Positions 56,786 to 64,000 of a stretch of 64,000 nt of DNA are shown piece after piece (the stretch's first letter is position 1; every line of letters begins with the position of its first letter). Origin of the DNA: an uncultured Scytonema sp. (GTDB taxonomy: Bacteria > Cyanobacteriota > Cyanobacteriia > Cyanobacteriales > Nostocaceae); the NCBI GenBank assembly GCA_937873135.1, contig CALMVQ010000232.1:1-64000 (forward strand), written 5' to 3'. The translations under genes and the position numbers were made by a program. The notes beneath the pieces are model-generated. The model worked only from the letters and a program-made list of their open reading frames with translations, was not told the DNA's origin and ran no database searches.

Positions 56786-57919
56786 CTATCGCTTACGCAT
56801 TTCACTATTTTGGTTCTGAATTATTGTAATATTTTCCTGATTAAGATCGTTAAGAGTTGGAAAAGAGGCAGATTGAGCATAGGGACCTTTTCTTAAAACT
56901 TGCCCCAAGGCGTTATTGTCTTTTCGCAAACCTTCGTAGAAAAAGAAGACTTCGCCGGGAATTCCACAAGTACGGTTGTACTCAATTGCCTGCAACAATT
57001 CATCTGAACTGATCCGATAAGAACCAACCTGCATCAAAATTCCCGGTGCTAACTTCAAGAGTGATGCATCTGTAAACTGCTCGTTTACTAGCTTATCAAC
57101 AATACCTTTGTAGCTTTTGAAGTCACGGCGATAAATTTGTGGGTGAATAATATCTACCAGTCCCCGTTCCAGCCAGGTAGGAGAATCTTGTAAGTATTCC
57201 TTATATCCCCAATCATAGATACTGGGAGCCATTGATACGATCGCATTGGGATTAACAGCTTTCAGTTCTTGGTACAGACGCGCTAAAAAGTCAGTGAGAA
57301 TATCAGCACGCCACTGTAGCCACTGCCGATCTTTAGGGTTTTGTGGGGGATTTTTACCATACTGCTGGCGGTAATACTCCACAGTAACTTGGTCGTAACC
57401 ACCTTCGCAAGGAAAAGCTGGCAAACGGTCATCTCCTTGAATGCCATCTACGTCGTACTTTTTGAGAACTTCTAGCATTAAGTTTAACAGGAAATCTTGA
57501 ACTTCGGTGTTAAGAGCGTTCAGCCACTCAAAGCCGTTTTTCTTCAGCAAATTGCCGTTGCGATCGCTTGCTGCCCATTCAGGTTTTTTCGCTACAAGTA
57601 GTCCACCATTCAAATTGTAAGAACTCGCAAATCCATATTCAAACCAGGGAATAACCTTGAGTCCGAAGCGCCGCGCTTCTATCACAACTTCCGCTAAAGG
57701 ATCGCGTCCAACAAATTGTGGGTTTATTTCGACACCAAAGGTCTGCCGCATCACTTGACTCGGGTATAATGTTGCTGCCCGATTCCAAACAACAGGAAAG
57801 ACGACATTAAATCCTGTCTCGGCAAGGAATTCCATCGCTTCCGCAATGCTTTGCTGGGAATGGAGAACTTGACTATCAGTGGTAGTCAGCCAGATACCGC
57901 GTATTCCTATTCTGGTCAT
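56786..57919 (-). CDS. GHL10/DUF187 family glycosyl hydrolase-like protein
   Basis: The 377-residue TIM-barrel protein resembles the YddW/family-10-like glycosylhydrolase group. Blocks are IRGIWLTTTDSQVL, GFNVVFPVVWNRAATLYPS, VIPWFEYGF, YDVDGIQGDDRLPAFP, and DIIHPQIYRRD. No signal peptide or lipobox is visible, unlike E. coli YddW. A peptidoglycan or glycan substrate is likely but unproven. Confidence 0.88.
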   Translation of the reverse strand: MTRIGIRGIWLTTTDSQVLHSQQSIAEAMEFLAETGFNVVFPVVWNRAATLYPSQVMRQTFGVEINPQFVGRDPLAEVVIEARRFGLKVIPWFEYGFASSYNLNGGLLVAKKPEWAASDRNGNLLKKNGFEWLNALNTEVQDFLLNLMLEVLKKYDVDGIQGDDRLPAFPCEGGYDQVTVEYYRQQYGKNPPQNPKDRQWLQWRADILTDFLARLYQELKAVNPNAIVSMAPSIYDWGYKEYLQDSPTWLERGLVDIIHPQIYRRDFKSYKGIVDKLVNEQFTDASLLKLAPGILMQVGSYRISSDELLQAIEYNRTCGIPGEVFFFYEGLRKDNNALGQVLRKGPYAQSASFPTLNDLNQENITIIQNQNSEMRKR

Positions 57920-58164
57920 TTACTTAATATAGCAATCTTAAATAGGTCGTAAACAATTTTATATTTTGTATGGTGGGCAATGAATCCAGCCCTATAGGCG
58001 CTTTTATTGTCGGTAGTTTTGAGTAGATTTTACCCTGGTAGCTTGAAGACATACATCTTCCGCAGGAAGCGAAATCATGAATGATGAATTATCAAAAAGG
58101 GGCGACTTGCATTCTGATTGCACGCTTAATGCAGATTCTTTACGTAGCTTGAGGAGTACTAAGT

Positions 58165-59043
58165 ATGTCTGTACTAGAAGGGACTTGGAAGCACGAATAT
58201 GTGACTACCAATGGGATTAGACTGCATTACGTGACTCAAGGTGAAGGGCCCTTGATGATCTTACTGCATGGATTTCCTGAGTTTTGGTACTCTTGGCGAT
58301 ACCAAATACCGGAATTCGCTCGAGATTTTAAAGTCATTGCTCTTGACTTACGTGGCTACAACAATAGTGATAAGCCAGAAGCACAATCAGCTTATGTGAT
58401 GGATGAGTTTGTTCAAGACATCAGGGGAGTCATTCAGAGATTAGGATACAGCAAATGTGTTTTAGTGGGACATGACTGGGGAGGCGCTATTGCTTGGAAT
58501 TTCGCTTACGCCTATCCAGAACTAGTAGAGCGATTAATTGTACTCAACTTGCCTCATCCTGCCAAATTTTCCCAAGGATTACAGACTCCCCAACAGTTAC
58601 TGCGTAGCTATTATATATTCTTATTTCAAATTCCTTGGCTACCGGAATTCCTTTTGCAATCGTCAGATTATCAATTTATTGAAACGGCTTTTAAAGGTAT
58701 GGCGGTTGACAAAACGACTTTCACCAAAGCGGATCTTGACGCTTACAAAGATGCTGCTGCCAAACGCGGTGCGTTAACAGCTATGTTGAACTATTATCGC
58801 AACATTTTTCAGCAAAAAATCATCAATAAAAAGTGGAGTGTTCTGGAAGTCCCAACTTTGATGATTTGGGGAGAAGAGGACACCGCCCTAGGTAAGGAAC
58901 TTACCTATGGTACAGAAGCGTACGTAAGAAACTTTCAAATTAAGTATATTCCCAACTGTAGTCATTGGGTGCAGCAGGAAAAGCCACAGCTAGTCAATCA
59001 GTACATGCGCGAGTTTTTGGATCTTAACTCAGTAACAGCATAA
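58165..59043 (+). CDS. alpha/beta hydrolase, epoxide hydrolase-like
   Basis: The 292-residue product has LLHGFPEFWYSWRYQIPEFA, nucleophile elbow GHDWGGAIAW (Asp nucleophile, as in epoxide hydrolases and haloalkane dehalogenases), WGEEDTALG as acid region, and His in CSHWVQQEKP. The HGFPEFW motif favours epoxide hydrolase. The substrate is unknown; the gene stands alone. Confidence 0.9.
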   Translation: MSVLEGTWKHEYVTTNGIRLHYVTQGEGPLMILLHGFPEFWYSWRYQIPEFARDFKVIALDLRGYNNSDKPEAQSAYVMDEFVQDIRGVIQRLGYSKCVLVGHDWGGAIAWNFAYAYPELVERLIVLNLPHPAKFSQGLQTPQQLLRSYYIFLFQIPWLPEFLLQSSDYQFIETAFKGMAVDKTTFTKADLDAYKDAAAKRGALTAMLNYYRNIFQQKIINKKWSVLEVPTLMIWGEEDTALGKELTYGTEAYVRNFQIKYIPNCSHWVQQEKPQLVNQYMREFLDLNSVTA

Positions 59044-59050
59044 ATCGTAG

Positions 59051-59236
59051 AGGGGTAAGTACGTTGGCGTAAATAAACACAACTTCACATTGAGGCAAAG
59101 TCTACCGCACATCCAATTCGCCTGTACGAGTACTTTGCTTTGTTTATGGAAACTAAAGTTAGTTGTTCTTCAGTTTCTGAGCATGTCAATATTTGTTTAC
59201 ATATTTAGGTTTTTTTGCGCCAACCTACTTATCCCT
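59051..59236. mobile_element. MITE-like element with 25-bp inverted termini
   Basis: The left end AGGGGTAAGTACGTTGGCG and the reverse complement of the right end, AGGGATAAGTAGGTTGGCG, match with two differences and continue into A-rich sequence. The 186-base element is non-coding. A related single end lies near 40383. Confidence 0.65.
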
Positions 59237-59439
59237 ATTCTTCTAGATGTCTGAAATATAACTAATGGTAGTTGCGCTGGCGTTATGTACTCAGCCATAA
59301 TGTATAGCATCACAACTTTATAGTGATTTGTATCACAGTATACGTATATGATGAATCAATACTCTTGAGTGAATTTAATGACATAATGAAGTTGTGAGGA
59401 AATGAACGGAAGCCATTTGAAGGCAAAGGGAGAAAATTT

Positions 59440-59901
59440 ATGTATCGTAAGCTTGTGGCTACTATAGCCTTATTAGCTCCCCTATTTTTTGTGAATGCAG
59501 TTAAAGCTGAGAATCCGCAGCAGCTCAAACAGTTGCTCTCTAGTGGTGAATGTGTCAAGTGTAATTTAGCAAAAGCAGATCTTCACGGTGCTCATTTACT
59601 GGGTGCAGATTTGAGAGGCGCTAATCTGCAAGGAGCCAATCTTAAAGGCGCGAATATTGAAGGTGCAGATTTAACAGGCGCTAACTTGACAGGCGCTAAC
59701 TTAACCTCAGCTTTTGCTACAAACGTTAATTTTAAGCAGGCAAATCTCAATAAAGTAAATTTCACGAAAGCTACAATCCACGATTCTAACGTGTATGGGG
59801 CATCGATGAATGACCTCAATATTAGTAATGCCAGTATAAACAATACCGCGATCGGTGTTGGTGGTGAAGGTTCACCACTGGACATTCCCGATTGGCCATA
59901 A
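59440..59901 (+). CDS. secreted pentapeptide-repeat protein
   Basis: The 153-residue product has a Sec signal peptide (MYRKLVATIALLAPLFFVNAVKA), then ENPQQLKQLLSSGECVKCNLAKADLHGAHLLGADL. This Cys-pair start is typical of cyanobacterial periplasmic or lumenal pentapeptide proteins. About ten A(D/N)LxG repeats follow. It is expected in the periplasm or thylakoid lumen; function is unknown. An intrinsic terminator follows. Confidence 0.9.
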   Translation: MYRKLVATIALLAPLFFVNAVKAENPQQLKQLLSSGECVKCNLAKADLHGAHLLGADLRGANLQGANLKGANIEGADLTGANLTGANLTSAFATNVNFKQANLNKVNFTKATIHDSNVYGASMNDLNISNASINNTAIGVGGEGSPLDIPDWP

Positions 59902-59941
59902 GTTGAAAAGCAAAGAAGTAGCGTAAACAGACAAAGATGTT

Positions 59942-59985
59942 CTCCCATACCTTGAGGCATAGCTCAAGAAATGGGAGTTTTTTTT
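59942..59985 (+). terminator. terminator after the secreted pentapeptide gene
   Basis: CTCCCAT and ATGGGAG with inner CTTGAG/CTCAAG form a strong stem, followed by eight T residues. It lies 40 bases past the stop codon. Confidence 0.88.
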
Positions 59986-60515
59986 ATGAACCATTCATTG
60001 TAGTACGTTATTACAAAAATGAACAACTCACTTTGATTTCCAATTTTTAATTACAAGGGTTGTTGAAAGTAGTAACGTAATTAATGAAGCAGAACGGTAC
60101 TATTGTGTTGATTGAAATTTCTAGCTTAAGATAGCCTAAATTTCGGGTAAAATCGGCATTTAGACTTGTATAAATGAGAGGTGGACTAATTTTTGCCTAA
60201 TTCAGGCTAATATGAGCGCGATTAATGACAATGTAAGCATTGTGGATTTGAAGCCTACCCAGGATTTAAATTTACTAAAAAAAGCTTATCTTCATTCATT
60301 CTGCGGCGTCTGCCTGCTACAGAATGCTACTGATAGTCTACCTTGTAGTTGATGAAGTCGCCGTTTAGATTCGATTATGGTTGTAGGCAGCGATTAGTCC
60401 TTTTGGGTGCCAAACTCATTTATCTTGATACACCCGTATATTGCCTAATCAACAGCCTTTTGGTTGTAACTGTCCGGATTAGAATAACTCTATTGTGAAA
60501 AAGAAGGAAGCGGAA
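59986..60515. other. 530-base spacer, no gene seen
   Basis: No convincing ORF or strong palindrome. The 3' end carries AAGAAGGAAG, the ribosome-binding site of the CAAD gene. Confidence 0.4.
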
Positions 60516-60953
60516 ATGCAAGAACCGGAATACGTAGAAACCAAGTCTTCAGAGACAAAAATGCCAGAAATAAACAACCAAACAGGAACCCTAACTAAAC
60601 TCCAACCAGCCGTGCAATCTCAAGAGCAATGGCTAAAATATGGAGAACAGGTATCTAGCTTTTTAGAGGTACTGCCTGAGTATCTAGGAAGCTTTTTTAA
60701 CAGATACAAACAGCCGTTAGTTACTCTTGGTTTGATTGGAACGGCGATTATCACGACTAAGGTAGTCTTGGCAATATTGGATGCTATAAATGATATTCCT
60801 TTAGTAGCACCTACCTTTGAGTTGATTGGTATTGGATACTCTGCTTGGTTTGTTTACCGCTATTTACTTAAAGCCTCAAGTCGGGAAGAGTTAACTGATG
60901 AATTAGCATCGCTGAAAACACAAGTCGTCGGCGGCCAAACTCCTGAGGTTTAA
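60516..60953 (+). CDS. CAAD-domain thylakoid membrane protein
   Basis: The 145-residue product has a polar N-terminus and a C-terminal CAAD/CURT1-like module: amphipathic helix EYLGSFFNRYKQPL, a two-helix hairpin (LVTLGLIGTAIITTKVVLAILDAI and VAPTFELIGIGYSAWFVYRYLL), and SREELTDELASLK. Such proteins associate with thylakoid membranes and may curve them, and the domain also occurs fused to aminoacyl-tRNA synthetases. The ATG at 60516 is preferred because AAGGAAG lies seven bases before it; an in-frame GTG at 60495 is the alternative. Confidence 0.9.
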   Translation: MQEPEYVETKSSETKMPEINNQTGTLTKLQPAVQSQEQWLKYGEQVSSFLEVLPEYLGSFFNRYKQPLVTLGLIGTAIITTKVVLAILDAINDIPLVAPTFELIGIGYSAWFVYRYLLKASSREELTDELASLKTQVVGGQTPEV

Positions 60954-60984
60954 GGTTAAACCAATGTATTGATGACAATGCAGG

Positions 60985-61140
60985 AATTTTAGATTTTGGA
61001 TTGCCCCACAAATAAATTAGGAGGCTTGGAATCATGAAATTATTTGATTTAATCTCCATAAATCAATTTGGGGGCAACCGTCGAGTTTTTTTAGATATGG
61101 GAGTTTAGATTTTTCGTTAAACCGTATATCCCATATCTAA
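60985..61140. repeat. nested palindromic repeats
   Basis: GGATTGCCCCACAAAT and the facing AATTTGGGGGCAACC form an outer inverted repeat. Next to it AGATATGGGA pairs with TCCCATATCT around 61095-61138. TTTTAGATTTTGGATT filler also appears. Typical Nostocales intergenic repeat DNA. Confidence 0.55.
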
Positions 61141-61233
61141 AATTAAAAATTCGTACACTTAGAAGACAATTTTCATTCTTGTCTTAAAGTCGTCAAGCTT
61201 GAATCTAAAAACCTTGATCACTTTTAGTCTAAT

Positions 61234-62277
61234 TTAACGCGATTCTTTCACAATATAATCAGATTGGATTGGTTGTAATCGTCCCATTCGTACTAAAGAT
61301 TGATAAATCATTGCCGCTACCTCAGCACGGGTAGCTTCTCTATTAGGGGCTAGAGCTTTAGGATCTGGGTAGTTGACAACAAGACCATTTTCTGTAGCAA
61401 TTGATACTCTATCTGTAGCATAATCAGGAATTTCCTTAGCATCTTGATAGGTGCTTAAAAGTCGATCTTGGGATGACGTTCCTTTTAGATTAAAACCACT
61501 GACAAGAGCAACTAAAACTTGTACTCGTGGAATCCTTTGATAAGGTTGGAAGTTTTTGTCAGGATAGCCTTTTAAGAAGCCAGTATTAATAGATTGGTTA
61601 ATCGATTGAGTCGCCCAGAAATTTTCAGGGATATCTTTAAACGCGATCGCATTATTACCAATCTCTTTATTATCAAAAGCTTTTTGTAGTATGGCAGCAA
61701 ATTCTGCACGGCTGACAGGCTGATTTGGTCTAAAAGTATGATCTGGAAAGCCTGTAATGATGCCACGGGAAGAAAGAGTGTCAATAAACCCTCGTCCCCA
61801 AAAGTCAGATGGGACATCCACAAATGCAAGTGGCGGGGGAATTATAGGCAGTTTTTCCCCTGACTTTAACGGGCGATCGCCCAATGGATTCATACTAGAG
61901 GAGGGGGGTATCAAAGGCACGGGTACAGGTACTGCTGACCTTGGAGCGACAAAAGGCAGTGTGGGCAAAGGAGGTGTATAATCTGGTACATATGGAGTTG
62001 CAGTAGGTTCTACATCCAAAGCTTGTGGAACTGCTTGTTGATTAGGGGATGGCGAAACTGGGGAAGTTGGGACTGGTAATACTGAGGAAGATGGAGAAAC
62101 TGAGGTACTCGGAACAGAAGGTGAGAGGAGTGTGTCTAAGTTCCAACCTGAATTTTTGTGGAGGAATGACCAAAATAAAATTCCCCCGATGGTGGCAAAG
62201 GCAATCAAAATACCAATAAATTCATCAAACCCGAGGACATTGGTTTGAGATGAGTTGGGATCTTCGGAAGGAGGCAT
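61234..62277 (-). CDS. SLH-domain membrane-anchored protein
   Basis: The 347-residue product has one N-terminal transmembrane segment (FIGILIAFATIGGILFWSFL), a Pro/Ser/Val-rich linker (residues 50-140), then three S-layer-homology repeats (FWGRGFIDTLSSRGIITGFPDHTFRPNQPVSRAEFA, FWATQSINQSINTGFLKGYPDKNF, and a third near 290-330). SLH modules bind the cell wall or polymers. It is likely periplasmic and tethered to the inner membrane. Confidence 0.92.
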   Translation of the reverse strand: MPPSEDPNSSQTNVLGFDEFIGILIAFATIGGILFWSFLHKNSGWNLDTLLSPSVPSTSVSPSSSVLPVPTSPVSPSPNQQAVPQALDVEPTATPYVPDYTPPLPTLPFVAPRSAVPVPVPLIPPSSSMNPLGDRPLKSGEKLPIIPPPLAFVDVPSDFWGRGFIDTLSSRGIITGFPDHTFRPNQPVSRAEFAAILQKAFDNKEIGNNAIAFKDIPENFWATQSINQSINTGFLKGYPDKNFQPYQRIPRVQVLVALVSGFNLKGTSSQDRLLSTYQDAKEIPDYATDRVSIATENGLVVNYPDPKALAPNREATRAEVAAMIYQSLVRMGRLQPIQSDYIVKESR

Positions 62278-62374
62278 ATTTGGATTTGAGTTTGTGGGTC
62301 AAATTTTCTATTCATAGACTAATACGAAGCGAGACATATTTGAATTTTTCTAACATGCTAGTAGATAAAACGTT

Positions 62375-63778
62375 TTATAACACTCGCAGCATACTGGGAA
62401 TACTATCTATTGCTTTTAGAGCCTGAATTTCTGCCAAAGCCTGACGAAAATCACCTTCTCTAACATCATGGGTAACAACAACAATTTCTGCCCGATCTCC
62501 TTGAAAACCAGTTTGGACAACTGACTCTAAACTCACTCCATGATTACCAAAGTAAGTCCCCAATTGACCAATCACTCCAGGTTCGTCTTTGGTCAGGAAA
62601 CGGGTGTAAAATCGCGTCACGAGTTCTGCTATTGGTGTAATTTGGCAGTAGTCTTGATGTCCGCAAACCAACAGTTGGTTTGGAAAAGCGATTTTGGACT
62701 GATGTATTTCTTGGCTATTCGCTTCCTCAGTTTTTAGAGTAGCGACTAAGTTTAAAATATCTGATGATACCGCACTGGCGGTTGCGCCGGCCCCAGCCCC
62801 TGGACCAAAAAACATAACTTGCCCAAGAGGTTCACCTTCAACAAGAATGGCATTATTCACACCGTTAATGCTGGCTAAGGGATGAGTTCGAGGGACTAAG
62901 GTAGGATGCACTCGAACTGAGAGGGGGGGAGGCGAAGTCATAGTTTCCCAACGCCAGATGCCTGCTTTGGGAAACCCGTCTCCAGCACTGGCTCCTGTTG
63001 AGGCCACGAGCGTGGGAGAATCCATTCTTTTGGCAATGCCAAGTAATTTGATGATGAATCCTAACTTCTTGGCGTAGGCAATATCCGTCCTACTGACTTG
63101 CCGAATTCCCTCACAATAAACTTGTTGCAGGTTGATACGTCCACCAAAAGCTAATGATGCCAAAATAGAAATCTTATCTGCTGCGTCCAAACCGTCTACA
63201 TCAGCACCTGCGTCTGCCTCAGCATAACCCAACCTTTGAGCATCAGACAAAACATCATTAAAGCTGCTTCCTTCGGTTTGCATCCGCGAAAGGATGTAAT
63301 TGGTTGTCCCGTTAACAATCCCAAGCACGGTATGAATCCGATTAACACTTAAAGACTGCTTTAGAGCTTGAATGATGGGAATACCACCACAAACAGCAGC
63401 TTCTAGCATCACATAAACGCCCCTCTGATTGGCAAGAGTGAAAATTTCATCCCCGAAGCGAGAGATCGCGGCTTTATTAGCAGTGACAACGTGTTTGCCA
63501 GCACGTATTGCTTTTAACATTAGCGATCGCGCTGGTTCCAATCCTCCTATGACTTCGACTACAATATCTACCGCTGGATCAGTGACAATCGCATCTAAAT
63601 CTGTTGTTAAAGTTTCTGCTGGTAAGTTGACAGTGCGCGATTTGGAGAGCGATCGCACTCCAACACGATAAATTTCGATTTCCTGTAACAATGGGTGACG
63701 TCCAGCTGCATCTAGTAGTAACTGCACTGTACCCGTCCCTACCGTACCTAATCCCAGTATTCCCAGCTTAACACCCAC
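62375..63778 (-). CDS. hom: homoserine dehydrogenase
   Basis: NAD(P)-dependent reduction of aspartate semialdehyde to homoserine in threonine, methionine and isoleucine synthesis. The 467-residue product has a Rossmann start (LGILGLGTVGTGTVQLLL), ANKAAI, and the catalytic-domain blocks AAVCGGIPIIQALKQSL, GIVNGTTNYIL, and GYAEADAGADVDGLDAADK. A C-terminal ACT domain (GVIGQLGTYFGNHGVSLESVVQ) fits allosteric control by threonine. The start codon is GTG. Confidence 0.97.
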   Translation of the reverse strand: MGVKLGILGLGTVGTGTVQLLLDAAGRHPLLQEIEIYRVGVRSLSKSRTVNLPAETLTTDLDAIVTDPAVDIVVEVIGGLEPARSLMLKAIRAGKHVVTANKAAISRFGDEIFTLANQRGVYVMLEAAVCGGIPIIQALKQSLSVNRIHTVLGIVNGTTNYILSRMQTEGSSFNDVLSDAQRLGYAEADAGADVDGLDAADKISILASLAFGGRINLQQVYCEGIRQVSRTDIAYAKKLGFIIKLLGIAKRMDSPTLVASTGASAGDGFPKAGIWRWETMTSPPPLSVRVHPTLVPRTHPLASINGVNNAILVEGEPLGQVMFFGPGAGAGATASAVSSDILNLVATLKTEEANSQEIHQSKIAFPNQLLVCGHQDYCQITPIAELVTRFYTRFLTKDEPGVIGQLGTYFGNHGVSLESVVQTGFQGDRAEIVVVTHDVREGDFRQALAEIQALKAIDSIPSMLRVL

Positions 63779-63825
63779 AAGTTTACCTATTTTGGATTAT
63801 CTTGCTCTATTGACAAAATACGTTT

Positions 63826-63853
63826 TTAGGGGTGTATGAACATACACCCCTAA
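63826..63853. repeat. perfect 13-bp hairpin repeat
   Basis: TTAGGGGTGTATG and CATACACCCCTAA flank a two-base loop, between the homoserine dehydrogenase start and the gene at the right edge. It lacks a T-tract in either direction, so it is more a repeat than a clear terminator. Confidence 0.6.
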
Positions 63854-63946
63854 CAAAGGTTACCAAATATTATGCATTTAGAAATTTTAGATTCTAGATC
63901 TTAGATTTTGAACAGTTAATCCAAAATCTAAAATCTGTGCATGAAA

Positions 63947-64000
63947 TTAGTAGGTTTCAACATGCCAGCGACCAGCTTTTCTAATTTCCTTCTGGTAATC
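63947..64000 (-). CDS. C-terminal end of a gene cut by the window edge
   Basis: The minus strand reads DYQKEIRKAGRWHVETY followed by TAA at 63947. The residue mix and the stop followed by filler repeat suggest a true 3' end. Only 17 residues are visible, so I cannot assign it. Confidence 0.5.
   Translation of the reverse strand, partial: DYQKEIRKAGRWHVETY

Overview
The window is chromosomal DNA of a filamentous, probably heterocyst-forming (Nostocales-type) cyanobacterium. It carries psbA for photosystem II D1, ndhB, a cyanobacterial-type glutamate-cysteine ligase, a CAAD-domain thylakoid protein, a phytol-kinase-like protein, and giant Ser/Thr kinase-histidine kinase hybrids. GCGATCGC (HIP1) octamers are frequent, and the spacers are full of palindromic repeats and MITE-like elements.

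Layout. 1-7 kb: topA (-), a gene-poor spacer, ndhB (+) and psbA (+) with clear hairpin terminators. 7-10 kb: a small holin-like membrane protein, a PAS histidine kinase and a MetOD1-type sensor protein, all on the minus strand. 11.6-14 kb: an isolated plus-strand pair, a haem-oxygenase-fold diiron-type protein and a FOXRED2-like flavoprotein. 14-20.5 kb: a 1878-residue Ser/Thr kinase-ATPase-GAF-histidine kinase and an upstream response regulator. 21-25 kb: two peroxiredoxins and a glycogen-debranching-type glucosidase. 25.4-36 kb: tRNA-Met(CAT), a LysM-M23 envelope peptidase with a long leader, trmL, gshA, a histone-deacetylase-family hydrolase, an MscS channel, a frameshifted Uma2 gene and an alpha/beta hydrolase. 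36-39 kb: uvrA.

40.6-52.6 kb is an accessory island full of wreckage. A secreted-protein stub is fused to the 3' end of an AAA ATPase, followed by a DUF4276-like remnant. A PD-(D/E)xK-TPR gene is split by one TAA. An HNH gene is frameshifted. The best candidate for a new system lies here: at least ten TGTGAC iteron-like repeats with 14/40-bp periodicity (42432-42737) directly upstream of a 550-residue HTH protein, which looks like a plasmid replication module inside the chromosome. About 5 kb downstream are a translationally coupled Schlafen-AlbA/HATPase gene and a ParA-type ATPase whose P-loop lysine is replaced by Gln. TTCTTATGTAC motifs recur in the intergenic regions of this segment.

53-64 kb returns to ordinary chromosomal content: a quinone oxidoreductase, phytol-kinase-like protein, cupin, DUF2358 protein, a PIN/RHH toxin-antitoxin pair with a palindromic operator, a GHL10 glycosidase, an epoxide-hydrolase-like enzyme, a secreted pentapeptide protein, a CAAD protein, an SLH protein and homoserine dehydrogenase. 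A partial gene runs off the right edge.
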